NCBI GenBank assembly: GCA_930367215.1
Contig: OV884059.1
Location: 17,260,945 to 17,324,944, forward strand
Source: Pollenia angustigena
Taxonomy: Eukaryota; Arthropoda; Insecta; Diptera; Polleniidae
DNA length: 64,000 nucleotides
Direction: 5' to 3'
Both the position numbers and the translations under genes were made by a program. Each line of letters begins with the position of its first letter. Positions within the stretch are counted from its first letter, which is position 1. Of this stretch, positions 11,165 through 21,947 are shown piece after piece. The notes beneath the pieces are model-generated. The model saw only the letters and a program-made list of their open reading frames with translations. It did not search any database and was not told where the DNA came from.

Positions 11165-11935
11165 TTTTAAGGGCCGATGTTGATTTTGAAAAAAAAAACA
11201 CAAATTATTTAGGAAATTATTGTTATTTCATTTTATTATGATAATATTGGTATGGTTCAATTATGTGTGGTACAAAATATCGGCCAAATGGCCGCCGCGA
11301 CTTCGGCGGCACACCTCCATCCGATGGTCCAAATTTTCGATGACGCTGAGGCATAATTGAGGTTCCATGCCGTTAATGTGCCGTATTATCTTATCCTTTA
11401 GCTCTTAAATTCTTGCTGGTTTCGATACACCTTTTCTTTCAAATAACCCCAAATAAAGGAGTCCAACGGTGTCAAATCACATGATCTTGGCAGACAATTG
11501 ACATCGCCACCACGTGAATTTGTCGCGCAAAAGAGCCATTGTTTCATTAGCCGTGTGACAAGTGGCACCGTCCTGTTGAAACCACATATCGTCCACATCC
11601 ATATCTTCCAATTCGGGCCATAAAAAGTTCGTTATCATCTCACGATAGCGAAAACCGTTCACAGTAACTATCATTCGCCCAAAATGCGGCAATTCTGCTT
11701 ATTGACGAGTCCACTGAAGTGAAAATGTGCCTCATCACTGAATCTCGAAGTGCACGATATGCATTTTGATTTGAGCGCCCATTTTCATAATAAGCCTAAA
11801 TAACTTTAACGCGTTGCTCGATTGTGTATCTTTCCATGGTTCAGATTGAGTTAGACTGAAATTGAGAAATGTCAAATGAAATGCTGAAAAAAACTAGACG
11901 TTAAGGTGTGGTTCACATTCAACATCGGCCCTTAG
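11165..11935 (-). mobile_element. Mariner-like element, copy 2, decayed
   Basis: The inner terminal motif AAGGGCCGATGTTGA and its complement CAACATCGGCCCTT bound the copy, but the outer GGGTGGTTAAATT part is not recognisable. On the minus strand it keeps MDVDDMWFQQDGATCHTANE (second catalytic aspartate region, 11540-11615) and CDLTPLDSFIWGYLKEKVY (third acidic region, frame 11398-11598) in different frames. The 3' part of the element carries the N-terminal end with large deletions. Not functional. Confidence 0.8.
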
Positions 11936-12239
11936 ATTAAATTTAAACTTGTTTTTGTTTTATGCGCAATTTATACTATGCCAACCATGGTTCCATTCAA
12001 TTTTTTTTAATTATACATATTTACTCAACATTCTTAAAATTTAGACAATTATATAAAAGCATTTTTAATAAATTCAATACCTTGTATCTTGTACGTGGCA
12101 AAAATTGGGTGATATTGCAATGACGCTTACTCTTTCACGCGTAATTTAAGTAATCATGTCAGAGTGATTTACACGAAAATTTTACATCTTGTTTATACTT
12201 CCGAAATAATTTTTAAAACCTAGTGTGGTCTATTTCTTA
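11936..12239. other. No feature recognised
   Basis: AT-rich sequence between two elements with nothing identifiable. Confidence 0.4.
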
Positions 12240-12692
12240 GTCCCCGTTCACATTATAAAACATTTGCTGTGAAACATTTGAGTTTGATTATGAAAGAGGA
12301 ACGACGAATAAAAAAGCAGCGTTTAAAAAACTGAAGTCAAAGTGGAAAAACTGCCATTTCTTCCACTTCTTTATTTCTCATTGGCCAAAACAAAAAAAAA
12401 AAAACCGTTGCTTTAACTTTTGATTCACTAAATGTAAACATTCGCTGTCAAACGAACAAACGAACTCAAAAAGCCAAAAGTTGTACACAAATTTTCGTCT
12501 TTGGTTCGAAAGTATTTGGTTTCGACTGCAGTTTTTTAGACCCTGCAGTTTTTGTGAGTTTGTTATTGAAAGGAAGAATAATAAAGAGAAAAGGCATACA
12601 AAATAACTAAATACTGCAAAGCAAAAGTTTCATTGTATGGAAACGAATGAAGAAAGTATTTGCAGCAAATGTTTCATAAAATTAACAACGAC
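12240..12692. mobile_element. PIF/Harbinger-like MITE, TTA target
   Basis: Diverged terminal repeats begin GTCCCCGTTCACATTATAA and GTCGTTGTTAATTTTATGA and share AACATTTGCTG about 20 bp inside. TTA lies directly outside both ends (12237-12239 and 12693-12695). No coding capacity. A related interior, inverted, lies at 37190-37400. Confidence 0.65.
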
Positions 12693-13864
12693 TTAAGGGC
12701 CAAATAAACCACAAAAACAGTAACACATATGAAAAAAAAATATAGAGCATGCTTGTGTAAATATTAAAATTTTTTATCTTGTCGTATTTTTTCAAAATAC
12801 TCGTGTCGTTTATTAAATTTTTTTTCAATTTCAATTTTATATTTCAATTTACCTGGATATAACAGCGTATGTTAGACCCAAAATCAGGGTTAGTTTAAAA
12901 GTTGCCATCCAAATTAAAGACATTTTTTATCTATTGATATAGGTTTAAGTTAAGTCAGTAAATATTTTTACTGAAAGGCCAATGTTGAAATAATTTTTTA
13001 TAAAAAATCTTCACTTTTTGTGCTTCTTAATTTCACTGTTATGTGCTTTTATATATTTTTTTAATTCTATTGTTGTTTAAGTTTTTAAAAACTCAGTTTT
13101 TAGATCTTCACTTTTTATTTAAAAATTTATTAAAAGTTCTTAATAACTTTATTATTATTAAAACAGTTTTATTAAAGAACTGACTTTATTTATTAATTTC
13201 TCTTCATATACATATAAATTGTTTCAAGTTATCTTTCTTTAAACTTTTATTCATTACTGTGTCTTTTGTACATTTTTGTTTTTAATGTATTATCTTTATT
13301 TAATACAAGTAAATTTATTAATTAAACTTTAATTTGATAAATTTATCTCATTATTTAGTCCGGCCGTCGTACACATTGTTTTTTTTTTTTTGTAAAATTT
13401 GACGTCATTATGCAGTGATTTCAAAAGTTACTCGTTGTATGATAAGAATTTATTATGTTTTATAACAATTTAAACTGATCAGATTTAAAAGTACAATGAA
13501 TAAATTGAAATAAGTTACAATCTATCACTATTTGCGTCATTAAATAAATAGGCCTACTAGGTAGAAGAGGTGGGGCGGGGCTGTAACACAAGCTGGTGAT
13601 AATGACCCACTTTGGTTATTTTGTCGTAAATACTTTTCGATTTGTCTCGAAAATAGAAAATTATTAAGATAAGAAGTATAGTAACCATATTTTTGAAACA
13701 TACCTTAATACACAACAGGACTTTCAATATCAGTTAAAGTGAGGTAAACATTATCAAGCTTGAGTGACTGTCAAAATTTTCATCAACCCACTATACAATA
13801 ATTTGTGGTTGTACCACTATCAAACAAGCGAAAATTTGAGCAAAACTGCAATTCATGTTCGATA
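12693..13864. other. No feature recognised
   Basis: AT-rich intergenic sequence. No gene, TIR pair or tandem array found by eye. Confidence 0.4.
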
Positions 13865-13872
13865 GCGTGTAC

Positions 13873-14509
13873 CAGGGATGGAAAATTCAGCACACTGTAA
13901 CTATATACACGGAAAGAATTATTTACTAAAAACCAAGAAAATTTTGCATGATTCTCCTCCAAGCCAAAAATTATTTATTCTAAAAAAAGCAAAATGTTTC
14001 TTTATTTAAGAAAATTTTACTAAATACGAACAAAATAAGTTAAAATCAAGAAATCATTTTTAGATTTAAAATTTTTCTTGTTTTAAGAAACGAAATTGAT
14101 TACTTTGGAAATAAACTTCTCTCCGTGTTCATATATCATAGATTTTTGGGCCAGAAGGTTCTGCCTCACTTCATTTTTAAACAATAAAATTATTGTTAAA
14201 AACTTTTTCAATTCAGGGGCCAAATTACAACGCTCTATGAAATTTCCATTTAAATTGTAGTGTAATTTTCATAGATATTGAATAGAGAAGTTTGAACCCA
14301 GATTTATTTTAACCCAATATTGAAAGATAGGACATACATTTTTACTGATAAGTAATTCTCTTTATTTCCATCTTGTACGACAAGAACAGCAAGTACACAT
14401 ATATCAAGATTTGACGATAATGACAAGAATCAATGCGAATTCACTAGAAGGTGGGGACAAGTCAATATATGGACTGATACTCTAATTTTTTTTACTTTTT
14501 CCATCTCTG
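13873..14509. mobile_element. Non-autonomous hAT element with a nested MITE
   Basis: The ends are CAGGGATGGAAAA and TTTTCCATCTCTG, inverted with one mismatch. The left flank GCGTGTAC (13865-13872) and right flank GTGTGTAC (14510-14517) agree at 7 of 8 positions, as expected for a hAT duplication. The right flank also serves as the left duplication of the adjoining element at 14518. A small element at 13908-14127 sits inside. Confidence 0.75.
13908..14127. mobile_element. Small CACGGA MITE nested in a hAT
   Basis: The ends CACGGAAAGAA and CTTCTCTCCGTG are imperfect inverted repeats of a type similar to the CACAGAAAAAAA MITEs at 55730 and 57401. Runs of AAGAAA..TTTCTT motifs occur inside. Target duplication is unclear (TA on the left, TT on the right). 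Confidence 0.5.
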
Positions 14510-14517
14510 GTGTGTAC

Positions 14518-15706
14518 CACTGATGGGATTTGTGCTACAGTTGTACCAAATTTGGTACAATTGAAACTTAATTGGTACACTGGTACAATTCATCTTTTTT
14601 TGGTACAATTAATACAATACCTATGTAGTTTTATCATTTCTCTTAGGTGGTTTAACTCACTTTTCTTTTCAATAATAAAATTTTTATTAACATACCTCCA
14701 GCCCTGACCAGAACTACCAAATATTGCATTATTGTAAATTTATGCTTATGATGTTATACTAGTATATTCCTGTAGGAAGCCTGGGATCAAGTGTCTCCAA
14801 ATTCCACTTTTGTTTTTGTGACACTGTCTACACTTTTGTGTGCCTTTGACAAGAAAAGATAAATTTTTTATTCCTTTTGTATTCCCCCACCACAATAGTG
14901 GAGTTTATTTAGCGTTTGTGCTGATGGGTGAACACTAAACCCCACCTTTAAGTATACTGATCGGCTTAATATCACTGTCTGAGTCGATTTAACGAAAATA
15001 AAGGTCGCTATTTTAAAGGTAATTTGATGAAATTTTGTACATTGCTTTCAATTTATAAGTACGAAGCCTACTGAAAATGGTGAGAAACGGTTCGTAGTTT
15101 CACATAGCCGCCATACAAACTACTTTCCGGAATAGTGTTTGTGACAATAAACTCTATTATTATATTGGTATTTTGAATCAACTTTAGCAACACTTATTTT
15201 ATTGCAGTCTAAATCATCTAACAAATTTTTATTGAAATTGGTCCATATTTGACAATACTACTCGCGGAAATCTTTTAATACCGTAATTTCATTATAAATG
15301 CTGGTATTGACAGGTAGGTTTAATATTAACCATAGGTCCCATATAAGCGCCCTTCCTAAAAAACGTAAGTTCAAACAAATCTCATATAGATGAAGGAAGA
15401 CATCTAAATAATATTCAAAAAAAGAACTTTCACATGAATCTTAGACGACTAACATAATTTTGTTCTGGCTGGTCCATGATTGCCCATGGGTCCGAAATAG
15501 AGTCTTTAAATACTGTGCTGTGGGGTATCAAATGGTCGGGCTTTACCGATTATAGTTTTTTACTTGTTTTGTTTTTAATTTTATTGAATAAAAGTGTTAT
15601 GTTTGCTATTTTATTTTACAGCGAAGTCTTGGTACAATTTATGTCAATTTGGTACAATTTTGTCATTGAGACGGTACAATTTAAAGATTATCAGATCCCA
15701 ATAGTG
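14518..15706. mobile_element. Non-autonomous hAT element, GGTACAATT family, copy 1
   Basis: The ends CACTGATGGGATTTG and CAGATCCCAATAGTG are inverted and are flanked by a perfect 8-bp duplication, GTGTGTAC (14510-14517 and 15707-15714). Both subterminal zones carry repeated GGTACAATT motifs. A second copy in the opposite orientation lies at 51695-52768. Neither encodes a recognisable transposase. Confidence 0.9.
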
Positions 15707-15789
15707 GTGTGTACCTCACTTAAAGATAATATGGCTGGGAGAAATTTTTGCACAGTAAACGTTTTTTAATCTTTAGATTGTTTTCTTCC

Positions 15790-16085
15790 ATATACCCAAA
15801 ATTTCGAATAAACCCACTTTTCTCATTAACGGCTCTTAGCCGATAGCCTTAGATCTTCTTACATTTAGAAAAATTTGAGTTTGCTATTACTTCAGCAACA
15901 ATTTGTACGAAATTGAAAATGACGTTTATAATAATTTGAATGAAAATTTTAACAAAATATTTAAAAAAATAATAATAATAAGTAACAATAAATTTCAGTT
16001 TACCAATAGTATGAAGAGGGAATCTAGCACATTTAAACGCAACCTTGTTAATTAATTTTTTGAATCCCAAGAAAAACTTTGATAA
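15790..16085 (-). repeat. GAAATGCGCAT dispersed repeat, copy 2
   Basis: A partial copy. AATTTCAGTTTACCAATAG, ATGAAGAGGGAATCTAGCAC and TTTTTGAATCCC..GAAAAACTTTG match 61870-61945, and the AACCTTGTTAAT stretch matches 24340. The frame at 15849-16070 is not a gene. Confidence 0.5.
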
Positions 16086-16185
16086 CTAATATGCATGTGG
16101 CAGTGTAAATTAAACTGGACTGGCAAAATAAAATAAAGAAATTTGTTTTTATTTTTGTTTTTTCTTTTCTGTAGTTGTTCATTAA

Positions 16186-16655
16186 AGGTAGAAGTACATA
16201 ACACGCGTTAGTGCGCGCGCGCTCTGTCGTTTTCTGTCAAAAAAAGTTAAGCTAGTGTGTTTTCATAGAACAAGCTACATGCAAAATATTTTGACGCGTT
16301 TGCGCCGGAAAGTTGGTTAACTTTGAACTTTTTAACGCGTTGTGTGTTTTTGACAAGTAGTCAGCTGACAATAAAAATAATAATTTAACAAATTTGTGAA
16401 TCATGAAAGAAAAACTTATTGAAGAGCTTAAAAAACATACAATATTTATATAAAAATAATAAATTTAATAAAATAACAAAATCTTGATATACTTTCGAAC
16501 CCGTTTTTAATGCACAAATAAGTAAACAAATAAAAAACAGCTGACAGGAATGGCTTTTGTAACGCGTGTTGTGTAACTTGCAGTTTTTGACTCGCTAAAG
16601 TTTATAAACGCAAGATACTTGTCGACGAACTAACGCGTGTTATGTACTTCCACCT
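16186..16655. mobile_element. MITE with AGGTAGAAGTACATAAC ends
   Basis: Long terminal repeats AGGT(A/G)GAAGTACATAACACG, inverted at 16655. TAA precedes the left end and TTA follows the right, so a PIF/Harbinger-type TWA target is likely, but the two copies of the target differ. GC-rich ends with ACGCG motifs. The copy in the second duplication unit is split by the LTR element. Confidence 0.65.
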
Positions 16656-16950
16656 TTAGAGTTGGCAAAAAATCAACCAATTGCAGTCGGGACTAGGGAT
16701 GGGCAAATTGAAAAAATATCTATATATATCGAATCGATATTTTTTAAGAGTATCGATATTTATTATTTCAAAAATATCGATGTATCGATATATCGAACGT
16801 ATTACCAAATTAAAAAATTTACCCCCGTATTCATAAACGGTTATTAAATTAACAAACGTTTATTAAGAATAATTTTCATAGTAAATTTGTTGTTGTTGTT
16901 AAATTTAAAAAATTTTTATGAAAACGGGCATTAATATATATTTATATATA

Positions 16951-17680
16951 CAGTAGACGCTCGGTTATATGAATACCCAGTTATATGAACAGCACCCATT
17001 TAACAGCTGATTGTTGCTTTTTGTTTAGTTTGCTTTGAAATTTCATTATGAATCGACTTATGACCTATTGTGAATCGAGCAACGCGCAAATTGTTGAAAT
17101 TTTTAATCAAAATAATGCGTCGAATGGGCTGAAGTACAAACTGATATTGATTTTGAATTTCCACTCAAAATTTTATTTTCCAATGAAGCCCATTTCTGGT
17201 TGAATGGGTACGTAAATAAGCAGAATTGTCGCATTTGGAGTGAGTAGAATCCAAAAGCTTTTGTCGAAACACCATTAAATCCACAAAACTTACTATTTGG
17301 TGCGCTTTATTGGCAAGCGGAGTCATTGGTCCATATGTCTTCAAAAACGATTATGGTCAGAATGCGAAAAGTGTTGAAAATTGGCGCCTTCTACACGCCA
17401 GCCGTGGCGGCCACATGGCAGAAATCATTTTTGAATTTCATAAAATTTTTTCATTGATATTAAAAATATATTTTCTTGTTTTATTATGATTAAAACTTGT
17501 GTCACTCTATAAAAAACACCCCGAAATAAGCTAGTAAATGTGTATATACGAATGCTAAGGAAAATTTATAAGATGGTTGGTGTTTGTAAAGTTATTGCTT
17601 TGAGTGAAAATAATACATCTGATAATGATATTTGGCATTACGAAAATGCAGGGATTACAGAAATCTCTTAAAACAAAAAG
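16951..17680. mobile_element. CAGTAGACGC element, left part only
   Basis: Same sequence as the left 730 bp of the element at 21862-23083, truncated by the duplication breakpoint. Contains the same decayed mariner-type transposase fragment (17105-17440). Confidence 0.75.
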
Positions 17681-17727
17681 AGTTGTTCATTAAAGGTAGA
17701 AGTACATAACACGCGTTAGTGCGCGCG

Positions 17728-18081
17728 ACTTATGTTATTTATTTAGAGGAGATTGAAAAAAAACAACTTTTCACTTTTATGGTTTTAATACAATTGATTA
17801 TTTATTTGTTTTATTATAAAATGAAACTTATTACCTAAATATAAAAGTGTTTATTATGAAGTTTTACAAAATGCTTATTCATTAAGTACAAAAATTCTTA
17901 GTAACTAAATACAGAAGTGTGTTAAAATTGATTATTAAACTAAATACAGAAGTGTGTTAAAATTGATTATTATTTATTTAAATTTCCTAATAATTTTGTC
18001 TGTACAGGAAGTGAGAAAATGTGTGTATTTTGTCTTGGTGGTTTTGTTGGTGGATGTGTTAATGTGGGTGATTCCATAACT
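17728..18081 (-). repeat. 3' LTR of the errantivirus-type element
   Basis: Identical by eye to 20772-21125. In the element's orientation it begins AGTTATGGAATC and ends CATAAGT. It contains a 30-bp internal direct repeat (ACTAAATACAGAAGTGTGTT twice). The last part of env reads into it. Confidence 0.92.
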
Positions 18082-18090
18082 CCTCCCCCC
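18082..18090 (-). promoter_or_regulatory. Polypurine tract
   Basis: GGGGGGAGG on the minus strand, directly beside the 3' LTR, at the place expected for plus-strand DNA priming in reverse transcription. It lies inside the env frame. Confidence 0.8.
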
Positions 18091-18937
18091 TTAGAGTAAA
18101 GTGAGGGCCACAAGGAACTTGGATTGGCCTGAGCGATGACTGGCGGTGCTTGAGGTTTGAATGTGCCAATAAATCTGCTGGTGATGAAGAGAGCTCCTGC
18201 AATAACAACCACGCCAATTACTCCTATTGCTGCGTACGTGATTGATATTTTTGCTTTTGTTTCTTTTTGTAGTGTCACGACAGCTTCTTTGTTTTCGAAG
18301 TGGTAGTCTCTCAGCTTCTGTAGGTTAATTGTTTCTATGATGGATACTGGCTGGATTTGATTATACATTGGTGGTGCGATGTGAACCTCGTCCCAGAATA
18401 TGGTGGGGTTGTCGATGTACGTTACATCATTGATTTTGACTTCGCAATTCTTGAAATGAAGCAAGGCTGTTCCTTCTGTTGTAAATGTAGTTTTACTGCA
18501 AGAAGAATTAATTAAAGTTTTGGGTACATTTATAAATAAAATAAAGTTTTCTTCCGGCTGTAAAATTGCTTCTGATCTTCCTATGTCGTTGAAGGTACAC
18601 TGGGGAGATTTGCCATTAATCAAGTTTCCCACACAAGTTGAAGCTTCTGTTTCTTCTTTGTAGATGGAGGATGGACAGTAATAAACTCGTTCTATTCTTG
18701 GGCATGCCTTGTCAAAGGAGTGAACATTATTTTCGTTATAACTTATATAAGGTTTTGTTACAATTTGCTTTGTTTCATTTACTGGTAGGGGTACAATGTG
18801 GTAAAATTTATATTCTTGTGGGTCTATTATTGGTATTTTTACGTTAAATATTATGTTAGTATTATTATAGTATGCTTGTAATCCAAGTAACTCGTATATG
18901 TGCTCATAAGAGATTAGTTCAACAGATTGTTCTGTTA

Positions 18938-19473
18938 TAGGCTTTTTACACTGATCAACATCTAACATCCACCATCAAAGATGTAGAAAATGTGAAACAC
19001 TCGTTTACATTGCTCACATCTAACATCTACCATCAAACAAAAATGTCACCATTTTTGAAAAAAAAAAATTTTTTTAATTAAAAATGATTTTTTCTCACAA
19101 AAGTGCCAAATTTAAAAAGAAAACTCAAAAATGTATTTGAAGTTCAATTTGTTTAAAAATATAAAAAATACTTAACAAAAAAACATTGCAATTAAAGATA
19201 AAACTTGACAAATGGCAACGCTGCTTTCAAAACAAATTTCTTTTTATCAGTGATGCCACAATAATAATAGAACTTATTGCCACTTTTCTAGTGATGACAC
19301 TAAAATAATCTAAAGATGTAGAATGGAATAAAATGAGATAGAAACATCTTTTAAAGATGTTGAAAGATGTTGGTTTTTAGCCCTATGTATTTCTTATGGA
19401 AAGATGTTAACATTTTCGCAAATGGTGGAAAATTGATGGTAGATGTTAGATGTTGATCAGTGTAAAAAGGCTA
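18938..19473. mobile_element. PIF/Harbinger-like MITE inside env
   Basis: The ends TAGGCTTTTTACACTGATC and, inverted, TAGCCTTTTTACACTGATC run inward into AACATCTAACATC. TTA lies just outside both ends (18935-18937, 19474-19476). Further CATCTAACATC and AAAGATGT motifs occur inside. At 536 bp it encodes nothing. It is the youngest layer in this nest. Confidence 0.9.
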
Positions 19474-20365
19474 TTAGTGTGTCGTAAATTGCTTGCAATT
19501 CATATTGGTTTAATATAAATTTTGATATTATGTTTAATTTAGCAAGTACAATTGCTTCGGCTAAGTTTGTAAGGTGGTCGCTTAGTAGGTCTATATTGTA
19601 GTTAATTTGGCTTATGAATTGGATTTCTTGTAGAGTACTCTCTTCTTTCCTAATCTTGTGTGATGTTTCTGTTAGGTATTGTTTTATTTTTTCCTGTTCT
19701 TTATTAATGTGGGAGGTCAAATTTTGAAATCTTTGTATCATTTCTGTGTTTAGATTGTGTTGCTGTATTAGTGTTATTTTTGTGTCAAGATTGGTGTTTT
19801 TTAGTTTTTCTATTTGGTGATTAATGTTTTCTGCGTCTCGAGCGTCCATGTTTCCTGTAATAAATTTTATGGCGGAACCTAGTCCGTTTATTAATCCTCT
19901 TTTTGTTCTTTTAATGGGAATTATTGAATTTATTTTATTTTGGAGTTCATTTAGCTTAAGATTTGTTATTTTTATAGAGTCGGTCAATGTTTCTTTTGTC
20001 CGAAATATATCTAGTATGCTAGAGATTTTCTTGATATTTGAATTGTATTCTTCGAAATTTACTATATGAATGAGGTTACTAAAACCATTGATTATCCTTG
20101 CCGTTCCTAGATGTAATTGAATTGTGGCTTGACCTCTTTTGATGTGCTGGATCTCAATTAGTTGAGCGATTGTTAGTGGTAACAGGCACCCAAGAATGAT
20201 ATGCTTCATGATGTGTCCTTAATCCTCTTGTAGTTGCTCTTTTTTTCCTCCTCAGGTTCTCACGGTCCTTAAGTGTCAAAACACACCAATTAAAAGGTTG
20301 TGAACGTCCACGATATTGTTGTAAAATGTCAATTGTTATTATTATTATTTTATAATAGTTTTTTA

Positions 20366-20742
20366 TTGATCACTATCCCTGATATTCCTTCAAGGATTTT
20401 CTGTGAGCTTTAGATTATTGTATTGTTTATTATGGATCACTATCCCTGATATTCCTTCAAGGATTTTCTGTGAGTTTAAAATTATTATTTTATTTATTAT
20501 TGATCACTATCCCTGATATTCCTTCAAGGATTTTCTGTGAGTTTTAAATTATTGTATTGTTTATTATGAATCACTATCCCTGATATTCCTTCAAGGATTT
20601 TCTGTGATTTTAAAATTATTATTTTATTTATTATTGATCACTATCCCTGATATTCATTCAAGGATTTTTTTTTTTTTTGTGAGCTTTTATTTTATTTAAT
20701 TATTGTTCACTTTCCTTGATATTCACTCAAGGATTTTCCTTT
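20366..20742 (-). repeat. Six-copy tandem array in the leader of the LTR element
   Basis: A unit of about 62 bp with GATCACTATCCCTGATATT then CCTTCAAGGATTTTC is repeated about six times between the primer-binding site and the env leader. The last copies are diverged (TCATTCAAGG, TCACTCAAGG). Each unit contains a CCTTGAAGG-type small palindrome. It occupies the transcribed 5' leader. Confidence 0.9.
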
Positions 20743-20759
20743 TAACTGGGGACCGCGAT

Positions 20760-20772
20760 ACCGACTGCGCCA
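20760..20772 (-). other. Primer-binding site
   Basis: On the minus strand TGGCGCAGTCGGT follows the 5' LTR. This form is known in the 17.6/297/ZAM group, where it pairs with the 3' end of a serine tRNA; that tRNA assignment is from memory of the family. The T may be shared with the LTR end. Confidence 0.75.
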
Positions 20773-21125
20773 CTTATGTTATTTATTTAGAGGAGATTGA
20801 AAAAAAACAACTTTTCACTTTTATGGTTTTAATACAATTGATTATTTATTTGTTTTATTATAAAATGAAACTTATTACCTAAATATAAAAGTGTTTATTA
20901 TGAAGTTTTACAAAATGCTTATTCATTAAGTACAAAAATTCTTAGTAACTAAATACAGAAGTGTGTTAAAATTGATTATTAAACTAAATACAGAAGTGTG
21001 TTAAAATTGATTATTATTTATTTAAATTTCCTAATAATTTTGTCTGTACAGGAAGTGAGAAAATGTGTGTATTTTGTCTTGGTGGTTTTGTTGGTGGATG
21101 TGTTAATGTGGGTGATTCCATAACT
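20772..21125 (-). repeat. 5' LTR of the errantivirus-type element
   Basis: Same 354 bp as 17728-18081. It would hold the promoter of the element. It ends against the CGCG target duplication and the remainder of the split MITE. Confidence 0.92.
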
Positions 21126-21733
21126 CGCGCGCTCTGTCGTTTTCTGTCAAAAAAAGTTAAGCTAGTGTGTTTTCATAGAACAAGCTACATGCAAAATATT
21201 TTGACGCGTTTGCGCCGGAAAGTTGGTTAACTTTGAACTTTTTAACGCGTTGTGTGTTTTTGACAAGTAGTCAGCTGACAATAAAAATAATAATTTAACA
21301 AATTTGTGAATCATGAAAGAAAAACTTATTGAAGAGCTTAAAAAACATACAATATTTATATAAAAATAATAAATTTAATAAAATAACAAAATCTTGATAT
21401 ACTTTCGAACCCGTTTTTAATGCACAAATAAGTAAACAAATAAAAAACAGCTGACAGGAATGGCTTTTGTAACGCGTGTTGTGTAACTTGCAGTTTTTGA
21501 CTCGCTAAAGTTTATAAACGCAAGATACTTGTCGACGAACTAACGCGTGTTATGTACTTCCACCTTTAGAGTTGGCAAAAAATCAACCAATTGCAGTCGG
21601 GACTAGGGATGGGCAAATTGAAAAAATATCTATATATATCGAATCGATATTTTTTAAGAGTATCGATATTTATTATTTCAAAAATATCGATGTATCGATA
21701 TATCGAACGTATTACCAAATTAAAAAATTTACC

Positions 21734-21839
21734 CCCGTATTCATAAACGGTTATTAAATTTAACAAACGTTTATTAAGAATAATTTTCATAGTAAATTTG
21801 TTGTTGTTGTTAAATTTAAAAAATTTTTATGAATACGGG
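21734..21839. mobile_element. 106-bp CCCGTATTCATAAA palindromic MITE
   Basis: The ends CCCGTATTCATAAA and TTTATGAATACGGG, with further pairing (AACAAACGTTTATT). Also present at about 16824-16928 in duplication unit 1. Its ends resemble those of the MITE at 23497-23992. Confidence 0.65.
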
Positions 21840-21947
21840 CATTAATATATATTTATATATACAGTAGACGCTCGGTTATATGAATACCCAGTTATATGAA
21901 CAGCACCCATTTAACAGCTGATTGTTGCTTTTTGTTTAGTTTGCTTT

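Larger units (their letters stand above)
16173..17680. repeat. 1.5-kb tandem duplication, unit 1
   Basis: This segment recurs almost base for base as 17681-17727 plus 21126-22590, directly after itself apart from the LTR element that splits the second unit. Only a few differences are visible (an extra T near 21769, an A/T change near 16923). The unit contains a complete TTA/TAA-type MITE, the left end of a hAT and the left part of a CAGTAGACGC element; both larger elements are cut at the unit's right end. Confidence 0.9.
17970..20209 (-). pseudogene. Errantivirus-type envelope protein, split by a MITE
   Basis: Two minus-strand frames, 19457-20209 (250 residues) and 17970-18968 (332 residues), are the front and back of one envelope gene. 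The front starts with a hydrophobic signal-like segment (residues 1-16). At residues 101-104 it has RTKR, a furin-type cleavage site, followed by a glycine-rich fusion-peptide-like stretch and a long helical region, as in insect errantivirus Env. The back has several cysteines, NXT/S sites and a membrane span at about residues 240-270. The last 37 codons or so lie in the 3' LTR. A 536-bp element with TTA duplication interrupts the gene between the parts, so a full Env cannot be made. Described only; no joined sequence is given. Confidence 0.9.
17728..21125 (-). mobile_element. Env-only LTR retroelement of errantivirus type
   Basis: Two LTRs of 354 bp bound a 3.4-kb element read on the minus strand. 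CGCG on both sides (17724-17727 and 21126-21129) is the 4-bp target duplication. The order in the element's own direction is LTR, primer-binding site, a leader with a tandem array, env, polypurine tract, LTR. Errantiviruses (gypsy/17.6/ZAM group of Ty3/Gypsy) are usually about 7 kb with gag and pol ahead of env; here the leader joins the env start with no trace of gag or pol. The LTRs show no difference by eye, so insertion was recent. It lies in the second unit of the tandem duplication and therefore came later. Confidence 0.9.
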
